Assembly (NCBI RefSeq): GCF_002119725.1
Contig: NZ_CP021109.1
Span: 2,976,001 to 3,040,000, forward strand
Reading direction: 5' to 3'
Source of the DNA: Bordetella genomosp. 9
Lineage (GTDB): Bacteria > Pseudomonadota > Gammaproteobacteria > Burkholderiales > Burkholderiaceae_B
Length of the DNA: 64,000 nucleotides
The notes beneath the pieces were generated by a model. The model worked only from the letters and a program-made list of their open reading frames with translations. It was not told the DNA's origin and did no database searches. Below, one piece after another: positions 19,567 through 27,804 of this stretch (positions are counted from its first letter, which is position 1; each line of letters begins with the position of its first letter). A program made the translations under genes and the position numbers.

Positions 19567-20256
19567 ATGCGCATCCTGATTGCGGAAGACGACAGCATCC
19601 TGGTGGATGGATTGTCCCGGTCCCTGCGGCATAACGGCTATGCCGTCGATGCCGTCCGCGACGGCATGGCCGCGGACCTGGCCCTGACCGCGCAGGCTTT
19701 CGACCTGCTGATTCTGGACCTGGGCCTTCCCCAACTGACGGGCCTGGAAGTCCTGCGCCGCCTGCGCGCGCGCAACGCCCGCTTGCCTGTGCTCATTCTA
19801 ACCGCCGCCGACAGCATCGAGCAGCGCGTCAAGGGACTGGATCTGGGAGCTGACGATTACATGGCCAAGCCTTTCGCGCTGTCCGAACTGGAAGCGCGCG
19901 TCCGGGCCTTGACGCGCAGGGGCGCGGCGGGCGGTGCCAGCCTGATCCGGCATGGACGCCTGGTCTTTGACCAGGCCGGGCGGGTGGCGTCGGTGGAGGA
20001 GCAGCCGCTGGACCTGTCGGCGCGCGAAATCAGCATCCTGGAGATCCTGCTGATGCGCACCGGGCGCATGGTCAGCAAGACGCAGCTGGTGGATCACCTG
20101 TGCGAGTGGGGCGAGGAAGTCAGCACCAACGCGATCGAAGTCTATGTCCACAGGCTGCGCAAGAAGCTGGAGCCGACGGGCGTCAGGATCATGACCGTGC
20201 GAGGCCTGGGGTACTGCCTGGAACGGGATCATGGCGCGGGCGAGCTGGCGAACTGA
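19567..20256 (+). CDS. OmpR-family response regulator (TctD-like)
   Basis: A 229-residue regulator: receiver domain 1-115 with the acidic pair Glu7/Asp8-Asp9, phosphoacceptor Asp51 (LLILDLGLP) and Lys in MAKPF; then a winged-helix domain ending TNAIEVYVHRLRKKLE and VRGLGYCLE, the OmpR/PhoB type. Start at ATG 19567 has GAGGAG 9 nt upstream; the longer frame lacks this. The kinase gene begins inside its last codons (26-bp overlap), so the two are coupled. Similarity to TctD and the MFS transporter downstream suggest control of carboxylate uptake, an inference. Confidence 0.93.
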   Translation: MRILIAEDDSILVDGLSRSLRHNGYAVDAVRDGMAADLALTAQAFDLLILDLGLPQLTGLEVLRRLRARNARLPVLILTAADSIEQRVKGLDLGADDYMAKPFALSELEARVRALTRRGAAGGASLIRHGRLVFDQAGRVASVEEQPLDLSAREISILEILLMRTGRMVSKTQLVDHLCEWGEEVSTNAIEVYVHRLRKKLEPTGVRIMTVRGLGYCLERDHGAGELAN

Positions 20257-21748
20257 GCGCACGCGGACGTCGCCGCTGAACCAGGAAGCGCTCGAAATCC
20301 TCCGCACCGGCGCAACCGGCCCCACCTTCGCGCCGCCGCGGCGATCGCTGCTGGGCGAAATCCTGGACTGGATGCTGGCGCCCCTGTTCCTGCTGTGGCC
20401 GATGAGCGTTGCCATCACCTACGTGGTTGCGCAGAACATTGCGGATGTCCCTTACGACCGTGCGCTCGCTTCCCATTTGCGGATCCTTGCCAGCCAGATC
20501 CATGTCGTGGACGGCAGGGCCATGCTCGAAATGACCGAACCGGTGCGCCGGGTGCTTCGCACCGGCGAAACGGACAACGTCTTCTGGCTCGTTCTGGATG
20601 GTCACGGCAGATACCTGGGCGGAGACCGCGAACTGCCCGTGCCGAAAGGCGTCGACGTCACGGCGCCCGGCGCGACCCGCTACGAGGACGCGATGCTGCG
20701 CGGCTTTTCGATCCGGCTGGCCTATACGCGCGTGGCCGCCGGCCCCCCCGGCGCCGCGCCCGCCATCGCCATCGTGGCGGAAACCGCCGAGCGCCGGTCC
20801 CAGTTGGCCAACGACATCATCAAGGGCGTCATCATCCCGCAGTTCGTGGTGCTGCCCATCGCGGTTCTGCTGGTCTGGTTCGGCCTCTCGCGCGGCGTGG
20901 CGCCCTTGCGCGCCCTGCAGCAGCGTCTGCGCGCGCGGCGCCCCGACGACCTGTCGCCCATCGACGAGCGCGCCGCGCCTGCGGAGATCGCGCCGCTCGT
21001 CCTTGCCATCAACGAATTGCTGGAGCGGCTTTCGGCCACCGTGCACACGCAGCGGCGTTTCGTGGCCGACGCGGCGCACCAGTTGAAAACGCCCCTGGCG
21101 GGGCTGCGCACGCAAGCCGAGCTGGCGCTGCGCGATGCCAGCCCGGACGAAATGCAGGCCAGCCTGCGCCAACTCGTGGCGGGGTCGGAGCGCGCCACCC
21201 GGCTCGTCAATCAGTTGCTGCTTCTGGCGCGCGCGGAAAACCCCGCGACCGTGGGCATGACGCCGCTGGACCTGAACCAGCTCGCCCGGGAACAAACGAC
21301 CCAATGGGCGCCCCAGGCGCTGTCCATGGGTACGGACCTGGGGTTCGAAGAGGCCCACCGGCCCGTCACCATCGCAGGCAACGCCATCCTTCTGGCGGAA
21401 CTGCTCAACAACCTGATCGATAACGCCTTGCGCTATACGCCACGCGGGGGCCGTGTCACCGTGCGGGTATCGGGACAGCCCGACGCGGCGCTGCTCGAAG
21501 TCGAGGACTCGGGGCCGGGGATTCCCGCCCAGGAAAGGGAAAGGGTATTCGACCGGTTCTATCGGGTCTTGGGGGCCCAGGCCGAGGGCAGCGGCCTGGG
21601 CCTGGCCATCGTCCGCGAGATCGCGCAAAAGCACGGCGCCCTGGTCACCCTGGCGGACAACCCTTCGCCGGGCTGCCCGCTGCAAGGCCTGAAAATCACC
21701 GTGCGCTTTTCATCGAATTTACCAAAAGATACAAAAGCGTTGGAATAG
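20231..21748 (+). CDS. Sensor histidine kinase (TctE-like)
   Basis: A 505-residue membrane kinase: cytoplasmic tail 1-43, membrane segments at about 44-67 and 199-219, a periplasmic sensor domain between them, then a dimerisation/phosphoacceptor helix with His283 (DAAHQLKTPLAGL) and an ATPase domain with the N box LLNNLIDNALRYTP, DSGPGIP and GSGLGLAIV. The sensor domain resembles the two-component sensor N-terminal domain of TctE proteins, thought to sense tricarboxylates. Translationally coupled to the response regulator. Confidence 0.93.
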   Translation: MARASWRTERTRTSPLNQEALEILRTGATGPTFAPPRRSLLGEILDWMLAPLFLLWPMSVAITYVVAQNIADVPYDRALASHLRILASQIHVVDGRAMLEMTEPVRRVLRTGETDNVFWLVLDGHGRYLGGDRELPVPKGVDVTAPGATRYEDAMLRGFSIRLAYTRVAAGPPGAAPAIAIVAETAERRSQLANDIIKGVIIPQFVVLPIAVLLVWFGLSRGVAPLRALQQRLRARRPDDLSPIDERAAPAEIAPLVLAINELLERLSATVHTQRRFVADAAHQLKTPLAGLRTQAELALRDASPDEMQASLRQLVAGSERATRLVNQLLLLARAENPATVGMTPLDLNQLAREQTTQWAPQALSMGTDLGFEEAHRPVTIAGNAILLAELLNNLIDNALRYTPRGGRVTVRVSGQPDAALLEVEDSGPGIPAQERERVFDRFYRVLGAQAEGSGLGLAIVREIAQKHGALVTLADNPSPGCPLQGLKITVRFSSNLPKDTKALE

Positions 21749-21749
21749 T

Positions 21750-21775
21750 TCAGCGGAACGTCAGACCCTCGTCAG
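21750..21775. repeat. Three TCAG half-sites at exact 11-bp spacing upstream of the MFS gene
   Basis: TCAG starts at 21750, 21761 and 21772 (GTTCAG, CGTCAG, CGTCAG), reading CTGA on the other strand. The spacing and core match the larger array at 9528-9644. It lies about 100 bp before the MFS start, where an OmpR-family activator would bind. Confidence 0.45.
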
Positions 21776-21869
21776 TCTTCTTGCCTACCGTTGCGCTCAG
21801 CTCGCCCGCATGCTGGGGAGTGGCATACCGAGCACGGCGGATCACCGCCGGCCAGATCGAGGAGACATC

Positions 21870-23558
21870 ATGAGCACAGCATCCATGCCGCGCCCGGGCG
21901 CCGTCACGTCGCCCGCACCCATGACCCGCAATGAACGCAAGGTGATATTCGCGTCATCGCTGGGCACCGTTTTCGAATGGTATGACTTTTATCTCTACGG
22001 CTCCCTGGCGCCGATCATCGCCCTGCACTTCTTCTCCGGCGTGAATCCCACGGCGGGCTTCATTTTCGCGCTGCTCGCGTTCGCCGCCGGCTTCGCGGTA
22101 CGGCCCTTCGGCGCGCTGGTCTTCGGCCGCCTCGGCGACCTGGTGGGACGCAAGTACACTTTCCTGGTCACCATCGTCATCATGGGCCTGTCGACCTTTC
22201 TGGTCGGTGTCCTTCCCACGTACAGCTCCATCGGCATTGCTGCGCCGGCATTGCTGATCATCCTGCGCCTGCTGCAGGGTCTGGCGCTGGGCGGGGAATA
22301 TGGCGGCGCGGCCACCTATGTGGCGGAGCACGCCCCCATGGGCCGGCGCGGCTTCTACACGAGCTGGATCCAAACCACAGCCACACTGGGCCTTTTCCTG
22401 TCCCTGCTGGTGATCCTGGGCGTTCGCAGCTATTCCGGCGAGGCGGACTTCCGCGATGCCTGGGGCTGGTGGCGCGCGCCCTTCCTGCTTTCCTTCGTTC
22501 TGTTGGCCATCTCCGTCTGGATCCGGCTCCAGCTGAGCGAATCGCCGACCTTCCAGCGCATGAAGGAAGAAGGCAAGGGCTCCAAGGCGCCGATCAGCGA
22601 ATCGTTCGGGCAATGGAAGAACCTGAAAATCGTCATCCTGGCGCTGCTGGGCCTGACGGCGGGACAGGCGGTGGTGTGGTACACCGGCCAGTTCTACGCG
22701 CTGTTCTTCCTGACCCAGACGCTGAAGGTCGATGCCAATACCGCCAACATCATGATCGCGTTGGCGCTGCTGATCGGCACACCCTTCTTCGTCATCTTCG
22801 GCGCACTGTCGGACCGCATCGGCCGCAAGCCCATCATCATGGCGGGTTGCTTGATTGCGGCGGTCACGTATTTCCCCATCTTTCAAGGCCTGACGCATTT
22901 CGCCAATCCGGCACTGGAGCGCGCGCAAGCGACGGCGCCCGTCACGGTCATCGCGGACCCGGCCACCTGCTCGTTCCAGTTCAATCCGGTGGGGACGTCC
23001 GCGTTCACCAGCAGTTGCGACGTCATCAAATCGTTCCTGGCGCGCAATTCGGTGAACTATCAGAACGAGGCGGCGCCGGCGGGTTCGGTGGCCAAAGTGC
23101 GCATCGGCACGGATGAATTCACGTCCTTCGAAGGCAAGGCCCTGCCGCCGGCGGAATTCAAGACGCGTTCGGCCGAGCTGGACAAGGCGCTGACCAGCGC
23201 CATCCGCACCCACGGCTATCCCGCCAAGGCGGATCCGGCGCAATCCAACAACGTTATGGTCGTCGTCCTGCTGACCATCCTGGTCATCTACGTGACCATG
23301 GTGTACGGCCCCATCGCCGCCATGCTCGTGGAGATGTTCCCCACCCGTATCCGCTACACCTCCATGAGCCTGCCTTATCACATCGGCAACGGCTGGTTCG
23401 GCGGGTTCCTGCCGCCGCTGGCCTTCGCGATCGTCGCGGCAACCGGAAACATCTATGACGGCCTGTGGTATCCCATCATCATCGCGGTCATGACGCTGGT
23501 CATCGGCACGCTTTTCATCCGGGAAACCAAGGATGTCGACCTGAACAAGGATTACTGA
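21870..23558 (+). CDS. MFS metabolite:proton symporter with a large periplasmic loop
   Basis: A 562-residue permease with twelve likely spans. Motif A copies (GRLGDLVGRK 86-95; GALSDRIGRK 311-320) and RLLQGLALGGEYGGA (133-147) place it in the metabolite:H+ symporter group (ProP/KgtP/ShiA). About 120 residues (342-461) are inserted in the loop between spans 9 and 10, which by topology is periplasmic, and it has two cysteines (367, 383) that could pair. RBS GAGGAG precedes the ATG. It follows the TctDE-like pair by 121 bp, so the two-component system probably controls it. Confidence 0.9.
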   Translation: MSTASMPRPGAVTSPAPMTRNERKVIFASSLGTVFEWYDFYLYGSLAPIIALHFFSGVNPTAGFIFALLAFAAGFAVRPFGALVFGRLGDLVGRKYTFLVTIVIMGLSTFLVGVLPTYSSIGIAAPALLIILRLLQGLALGGEYGGAATYVAEHAPMGRRGFYTSWIQTTATLGLFLSLLVILGVRSYSGEADFRDAWGWWRAPFLLSFVLLAISVWIRLQLSESPTFQRMKEEGKGSKAPISESFGQWKNLKIVILALLGLTAGQAVVWYTGQFYALFFLTQTLKVDANTANIMIALALLIGTPFFVIFGALSDRIGRKPIIMAGCLIAAVTYFPIFQGLTHFANPALERAQATAPVTVIADPATCSFQFNPVGTSAFTSSCDVIKSFLARNSVNYQNEAAPAGSVAKVRIGTDEFTSFEGKALPPAEFKTRSAELDKALTSAIRTHGYPAKADPAQSNNVMVVVLLTILVIYVTMVYGPIAAMLVEMFPTRIRYTSMSLPYHIGNGWFGGFLPPLAFAIVAATGNIYDGLWYPIIIAVMTLVIGTLFIRETKDVDLNKDY

Positions 23559-23603
23559 CCGTCCCCTGCCGGCCGGGACGCTGCACCCGGCTGGCCTTTC
23601 ATA

Positions 23604-23629
23604 AAGCTCCCTCGCGGGGGCTTTTTTTT
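23604..23629 (+). terminator. Terminator of the MFS gene
   Basis: Eight-base stem (aagctccc 23604-23611 with gggggctt 23616-23623, one G-T pair), loop tcgc, then eight T (23622-23629). Confidence 0.85.
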
Positions 23630-23797
23630 CAGGACGCTGTCAGAGCGGGGGGAATAGACTGGGCGCTCAGATCACGACCTTGCGCACGATTGCCGGACGA
23701 TCGATCCCCCTGTCCGGGAATTGCATGGCCGCATTCTGACACCGGTGCCGCGCTCCCCGCGAGCCTTAAACAGCGCGACATCGTGTGCTCCCGTACC

Positions 23798-23828
23798 GGC
23801 CCGACCTCCACAGTCGGGCCTTTTTTTT
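23798..23828 (+). terminator. Orphan intrinsic terminator; possible small RNA 3' end
   Basis: Perfect stem ggcccgac (23798-23805) / gtcgggcc (23813-23820) with a 7-nt loop and eight T. The nearest plus-strand gene already has its own terminator 170 bp upstream, so this one has no obvious client; a small RNA made from the intervening stretch is possible. No convincing promoter was found. Confidence 0.75.
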
Positions 23829-23904
23829 CGCCGCGAAGGGCGGGCGCAGTCGCGCGGCCCCGCGCCGGCGGACGGCAGCCGCCGAAGCCTGGAGGACCCG
23901 CGCG

Positions 23905-24888
23905 TCAATCCGCCGGGTACTTCGCGCGCATGGCGGCCGTCAGCGTGCTCCGCGCCGCTTCGTAATCGGCCCAGGGATCGGTACCCTGCTTGGCGCGCTT
24001 GGCGATTTCGTCCATCGCGTTGCAGACGTTGAAGGCATCGCCACGCGGGTCCGTCTCCTCATCGAGACACGCCCAGTCGACCGGCATGGACACCGGCGCG
24101 CCAGCCCTCGCCCGCGCGGAGAACGCCGCGATGGCGGTCGCCCCATCGCTGTTGCGCAGATAATCGACGAAGATGTGGCCGGCGCGTTTGGCCTTGGACA
24201 TATTGGCCACGAAAAGATCTGGCTGCATCGCTTCCAGATGCTGGGCAACGCCCTTGCAGAACAGCCGGGCGCGATCCCAATCCACCGCGCCGCGCAGCGG
24301 CACGACCACGTGCAGCCCTTTGCCGCCGGTGGTCTTCAGAAAGGGCCGCAGTCCAACATCCATCAGCAGCTCGCGCACCAGGCGGGTGGCATCCGCCACC
24401 TGCCGCCACGGGATGTCGGGGTCCGGATCCAGATCCAGCGTGAGCCGGTCAGGCTTGTCCGACCGCGGCGACTTCGCGCCCCAGGTGTGGAACTCGATGA
24501 CGCCGCGCTGGACCAGCGCGATCACGCCTTCCATGGCGCGGATGACCACCATGCCATCGTCGATATCGATGCCGGCAGGCACGTGTTCGCCCAGGTGCTT
24601 CTGAAAAAAACACTCGCCGGTCGCGCCATCCGGACAGCGCAACAGCGCGACGCGGCGATCTTTGAGATGTGGCAGGAGCCAATCGGATACCGACTCGTAA
24701 TAGCGAGCCAGTTCCAGTTTGGTCAGCGCCGGCTTCTCATACAGCCGGCGGTCGGGGTGTGAAATTTCGATGCCGAGCACCTGCGCTGGCTCGGCTGCGG
24801 CGGACTTCGCGGCTGGGGTTGCAGAAGCCCCCGGCTTGCGCCCGGCTCGCGGCGCTGCGGCAGTCGTGGTCGATCCGGTTCGTGGCAT
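23905..24888 (-). CDS. Stand-alone LigD polymerase-domain protein (NHEJ-type primase-polymerase)
   Basis: A 327-residue protein matching the polymerase module of LigD, an archaeo-eukaryotic primase-type enzyme that adds ribonucleotides or short gap fills at double-strand breaks. The metal-binding motif LTLDLDPDPD (Asp152, Asp154) and KTTGGKGLHVVVPL are present. There is no ligase or nuclease module and no Ku gene in this window. An Ala/Pro-rich tail (1-37) precedes the domain. Might work with an unlinked LigD or Ku; not shown here. Confidence 0.88.
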   Translation of the reverse strand: MPRTGSTTTAAAPRAGRKPGASATPAAKSAAAEPAQVLGIEISHPDRRLYEKPALTKLELARYYESVSDWLLPHLKDRRVALLRCPDGATGECFFQKHLGEHVPAGIDIDDGMVVIRAMEGVIALVQRGVIEFHTWGAKSPRSDKPDRLTLDLDPDPDIPWRQVADATRLVRELLMDVGLRPFLKTTGGKGLHVVVPLRGAVDWDRARLFCKGVAQHLEAMQPDLFVANMSKAKRAGHIFVDYLRNSDGATAIAAFSARARAGAPVSMPVDWACLDEETDPRGDAFNVCNAMDEIAKRAKQGTDPWADYEAARSTLTAAMRAKYPAD

Positions 24889-24941
24889 CGGCGCCTCCTG
24901 TCTTGATTACGGCTGCGCCGCAAGAACCGATCCGCACCCGA

Positions 24942-25160
24942 TCAACGGCGCATGCCGACGCCGATGGCGACAACGCCGACCACGATCGCTGCGATACCGG
25001 CCCACTGCGGAATCGGCACCGACTTCGTCGTTTCAGCCGTCGCCTTGACAGAGCCGATCTGAAACAGGGTGTCCTCCGATTTGTAGCTGAAGCCCTGGTA
25101 GACCAGCGCGACCACGCCCAGAACGATCAACAGCGCGCCGACGAAAGAGATGGGTTTCAT
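24942..25160 (-). CDS. Small two-span membrane protein, 72 residues
   Basis: Two hydrophobic segments (about 5-23 and 51-69) frame a short polar loop containing GSVKATAETTKSVPIP. Small proteins of this shape are widespread in bacteria, with unknown function. RBS GGAGA is a few bases upstream of the ATG; an out-of-frame ATG AAA TGA overlaps the start. It ends 53 bp before the LigD-like gene on the same strand. Confidence 0.75.
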   Translation of the reverse strand: MKPISFVGALLIVLGVVALVYQGFSYKSEDTLFQIGSVKATAETTKSVPIPQWAGIAAIVVGVVAIGVGMRR

Positions 25161-25325
25161 TTCATACGTCTCCGTGGTTCCTACTGTTCATGTGCCAACC
25201 GCTTTCCTCTGATGCGGCGGACGATACCTTAGCCGAAGAAAGGCTGTCCGTGACAGAACGTGTCATCGTCGCAGGCCGGCGGGTGGCCGCGGGTCGTATA
25301 GAATCCCCGCTTTTGCCCGACGCTC

Positions 25326-26225
25326 ATGTGGTTCAAGAATCTCAAGATTTACCGCCTTTCCCCGTCCTGGTCCATGCAGGCCGAGGCGCTGGAAGAAGCG
25401 CTGGCCAAGCATGCCTACCAAGGTGCCAACAACCTGGAAATGCAGACGCTGGGCTGGATCCCGACGCGCGAAAACGGCGGATTGGTCCACACCGTCAACG
25501 GCCAGATGCTGCTCACGTTGCGCGCAGAGAAGAAGCTGCTCCCCGCCACCGTCGTGAATCAGGTTGCCAAGGCGCGCGCGCAGGAAGTCGAGGAGCAGCA
25601 GGGATATAAGCCCGGCCGCAAGCAGATGAAGGAAATCAAGGAGCGCGTCACCGACGAACTGCTTCCCAAGGCTTTCAGCATCTACCGCGATACGCGGGTG
25701 TGGATCGATCCGGAAAACCGCTGGCTGGTGGTCGATGCCGCCGCAGCCGCCAAGGCCGACGAGGTCCTGGGACTGCTCGCAAAATCGGTGGATCCGTTCC
25801 CGCTGGAAAGCCTGTACGTCGCGCAGTCGCCGGCCGCCGCGATGACGGGCTGGCTTGCCGCGGACGAAGCGCCGGCGAATTTCAGCATCGACCAGGACAC
25901 CGAGCTGCGCGCGTCCGGCGAAAGCCGCGCCGCGATCCGCTACGTCAAGCACGCCATCGACGCCGACGACGTGCGGCGCCACATTCAATCCGGCAAGCAG
26001 TGCACCCGCCTGGCAATGACCTGGGCCGACCGCATTTCTTTCGTGCTGACAGAATCTCTCGACATCAAGCGTATCGCGCCCCTGGACGTGCTGAAGGAAA
26101 ACAGCGACAGCATGGCCCAAAACGACGACGAAAAGTTCGACGGCGATATGGCTTTGATGACCGGCGAGCTGGCCAAATTGATGGCCGACATGGTGGATGC
26201 GCTGGGCGGCGAAAAGCGGGACTAG
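25326..26225 (+). CDS. rdgC: Recombination-associated protein RdgC
   Basis: A 299-residue non-specific DNA-binding protein that forms a ring dimer and moderates RecA. Starts [12 protein letters not shown], the family hallmark; [18 protein letters not shown]-type blocks and the acidic C-terminus are present. Usually 300 residues, so full length. Plus-strand gene, possibly sharing a promoter region with the divergent small membrane-protein gene. Confidence 0.95.
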   Translation: MWFKNLKIYRLSPSWSMQAEALEEALAKHAYQGANNLEMQTLGWIPTRENGGLVHTVNGQMLLTLRAEKKLLPATVVNQVAKARAQEVEEQQGYKPGRKQMKEIKERVTDELLPKAFSIYRDTRVWIDPENRWLVVDAAAAAKADEVLGLLAKSVDPFPLESLYVAQSPAAAMTGWLAADEAPANFSIDQDTELRASGESRAAIRYVKHAIDADDVRRHIQSGKQCTRLAMTWADRISFVLTESLDIKRIAPLDVLKENSDSMAQNDDEKFDGDMALMTGELAKLMADMVDALGGEKRD

Positions 26226-26463
26226 CGTCCGCGCGATGTAGCTCCGGGCTCGTTCTGTTCATCGCGAGCATGGAAGGCCAATTCCTACGGCCCCATCATG
26301 GATAACTGAAGGCGTAAAGGGGCAGCGGGCGGGCAAGATCGGAACTCCCGCCATCCTGGCGATATGTATTCCCAGGAGCCCTTCGCGGGGGGCCAGGCAC
26401 CAAATGCATAACGAATCGCTTCCACCGGCTGATTCGTTTTACGTTTGATGAAGGCTTCCCACT

Positions 26464-27678
26464 GTGACTGTAACTGCCACCAACCCCTCGCTCGTCGCGT
26501 CGCTTTACGCATCGGCTGCTTCGGCCGAGACAACAAAAACCTCCGAGCCGCCTGTGCCGTCCCCAGCCCTCCGGAAAACGCTGGAGATCGCAGCGGCGCA
26601 TTCCTGCGTCTCGCTCCAGTTGCTCACCGAGCTGGCACCGGAGTTCGGCCCGGATGAATTGCGCGACGCCATTGCCGATGGCATTGGAGAAAAATGGCTC
26701 GAGGGTGACGCCGGGTCATTCGCCTGCACCGAAGACGGACGCCGGCTCCTGGGCGACGGAGCAATTGAGCAAAGTCGTCATGAGCTTGAGCCCCACGAGC
26801 TTGAGCCCCACGAGCCGGACGCCGGCCCCGACGGCGCCCCGCCCGATCCGCCATACCGTCAGCAAAACCACCAAGCGCGGCCCGCTACGGCATCGGCGAT
26901 CGCGGGGGCGGAAACATTCGCCGGCCGGAACCATGGGACGAAAATCCGCGATTTCGTCCGTGCCGCGCTGTCCCATGACGTGGCTTCCGCGATGAGCTCG
27001 ACATTCGTATGGAACGTTCGCCGCCTGGACGCCAATCTTGGCAACCTTATCGCAGGCCTCGTCAAGCTCGACCGCGCCCGTTCTCCGGCGGAGAAACGCG
27101 CCGGCCGGCCGGGCGCCAAGGTGAGCGGATCAACGAAAAAGCCCGCCTACCTTCTGCAGAAAGCGCTTGCGCGGTTCCGGCGTCATATGGGGTTCAAAGC
27201 CGAGGCGTTTGACCGGGCATCGATCGCCAGGTTTCCGATCAGCCAATCGGTCGCGAATGATCGGAAACTGGTGAGCGGCTGCTGGTCCCAATGCGCGCAG
27301 CTTGACGCCGGCCCCGACTCCTATTCCGGTTCCCCGCCTCACTTCGAAGTCCTGGGGCCCCCGCGTCCTCTTGCTTTGTACCAGCCTTTGCTCAGCGCCC
27401 GATTGGAAAACATGGATGACGCGAAGCTGCGGGCAGTGGTTGCGGGGGCAACGGCGGAACTGGACCGGCTTGCAAAGCACGCGGAAAAACGCGCAGACTT
27501 CTACCGCCTTGGCATGCCTCAACAACTGGATGACTACGCCCAATTGCTCAGGATCCTGCGCTACTCGGCAATCGAGCAGATTGGCGACAGGACCATGCTG
27601 TCGCGCCTGCAGAGTGATCCTGACAGCGGCAATGCGTCGCCTGAAACCGGCAGACGTGTGACGTTCCAGCCGCAGTAG
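26464..27678 (+). CDS. Unrecognised protein with a winged-helix-like N-terminal domain
   Basis: A 404-residue protein I cannot assign. Residues 1-35 are rich in Ser, Thr and Ala. Residues 36-97 look like a winged helix: two helices (RKTLEIAAAHSC, SLQLLTELAPEFG), a third (DELRDAIADGIGE), then a hairpin WLEGDAGSFACTEDGRRLLG. Next comes a proline/histidine-rich linker with a 15-bp DNA repeat (26782-26796 and 26797-26811, ELEPH twice), then a basic helical domain from about 160. It starts at GTG 26464 after a GAAGG site, and composition seems less GC-rich than its neighbours. A regulator or a secreted effector are both possible. Confidence 0.6.
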   Translation: MTVTATNPSLVASLYASAASAETTKTSEPPVPSPALRKTLEIAAAHSCVSLQLLTELAPEFGPDELRDAIADGIGEKWLEGDAGSFACTEDGRRLLGDGAIEQSRHELEPHELEPHEPDAGPDGAPPDPPYRQQNHQARPATASAIAGAETFAGRNHGTKIRDFVRAALSHDVASAMSSTFVWNVRRLDANLGNLIAGLVKLDRARSPAEKRAGRPGAKVSGSTKKPAYLLQKALARFRRHMGFKAEAFDRASIARFPISQSVANDRKLVSGCWSQCAQLDAGPDSYSGSPPHFEVLGPPRPLALYQPLLSARLENMDDAKLRAVVAGATAELDRLAKHAEKRADFYRLGMPQQLDDYAQLLRILRYSAIEQIGDRTMLSRLQSDPDSGNASPETGRRVTFQPQ

Positions 27679-27775
27679 TCCGCGGTTGTTCCGCGGCTGG
27701 CTGGCTCAAACCGGCTGGGTTGCAACCGAATGCGCGTCCGCCTGTTCGAACCAACCGCGCGGCACAAGGGGTACT

Positions 27776-27794
27776 GTGCGGGCTTCGCCCGCAC
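27776..27794. terminator. Stable hairpin between convergent genes
   Basis: gtgcgggc (27776-27783) pairs with gcccgcac (27787-27794) around a TTCG-type loop. No T-run on either side; it lies between the convergent stops of the unknown gene and pyrB and may help end transcription. Confidence 0.4.
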
Positions 27795-27804
27795 CCGCCC
27801 AACC

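Larger units (their letters stand above)
23559..23904. other. 346-bp intergenic region with two terminators
   Basis: No credible gene on either strand. It holds the MFS terminator (23604-23629) and a second, orphan terminator (23798-23828), with about 170 bp between them, then the end of the LigD-like gene. Confidence 0.7.

Noticed and set aside
20189-21685. 498-codon minus-strand frame opposite the sensor kinase
   Set aside because: Kinase motifs (H, N, G boxes) are all on the plus strand; the minus frame has none.
26226-26463. Type III secretion-type promoter before the unknown gene
   Set aside because: A GGAACT at 26341 resembles such -35 boxes but no matching second element was found at the expected distance.
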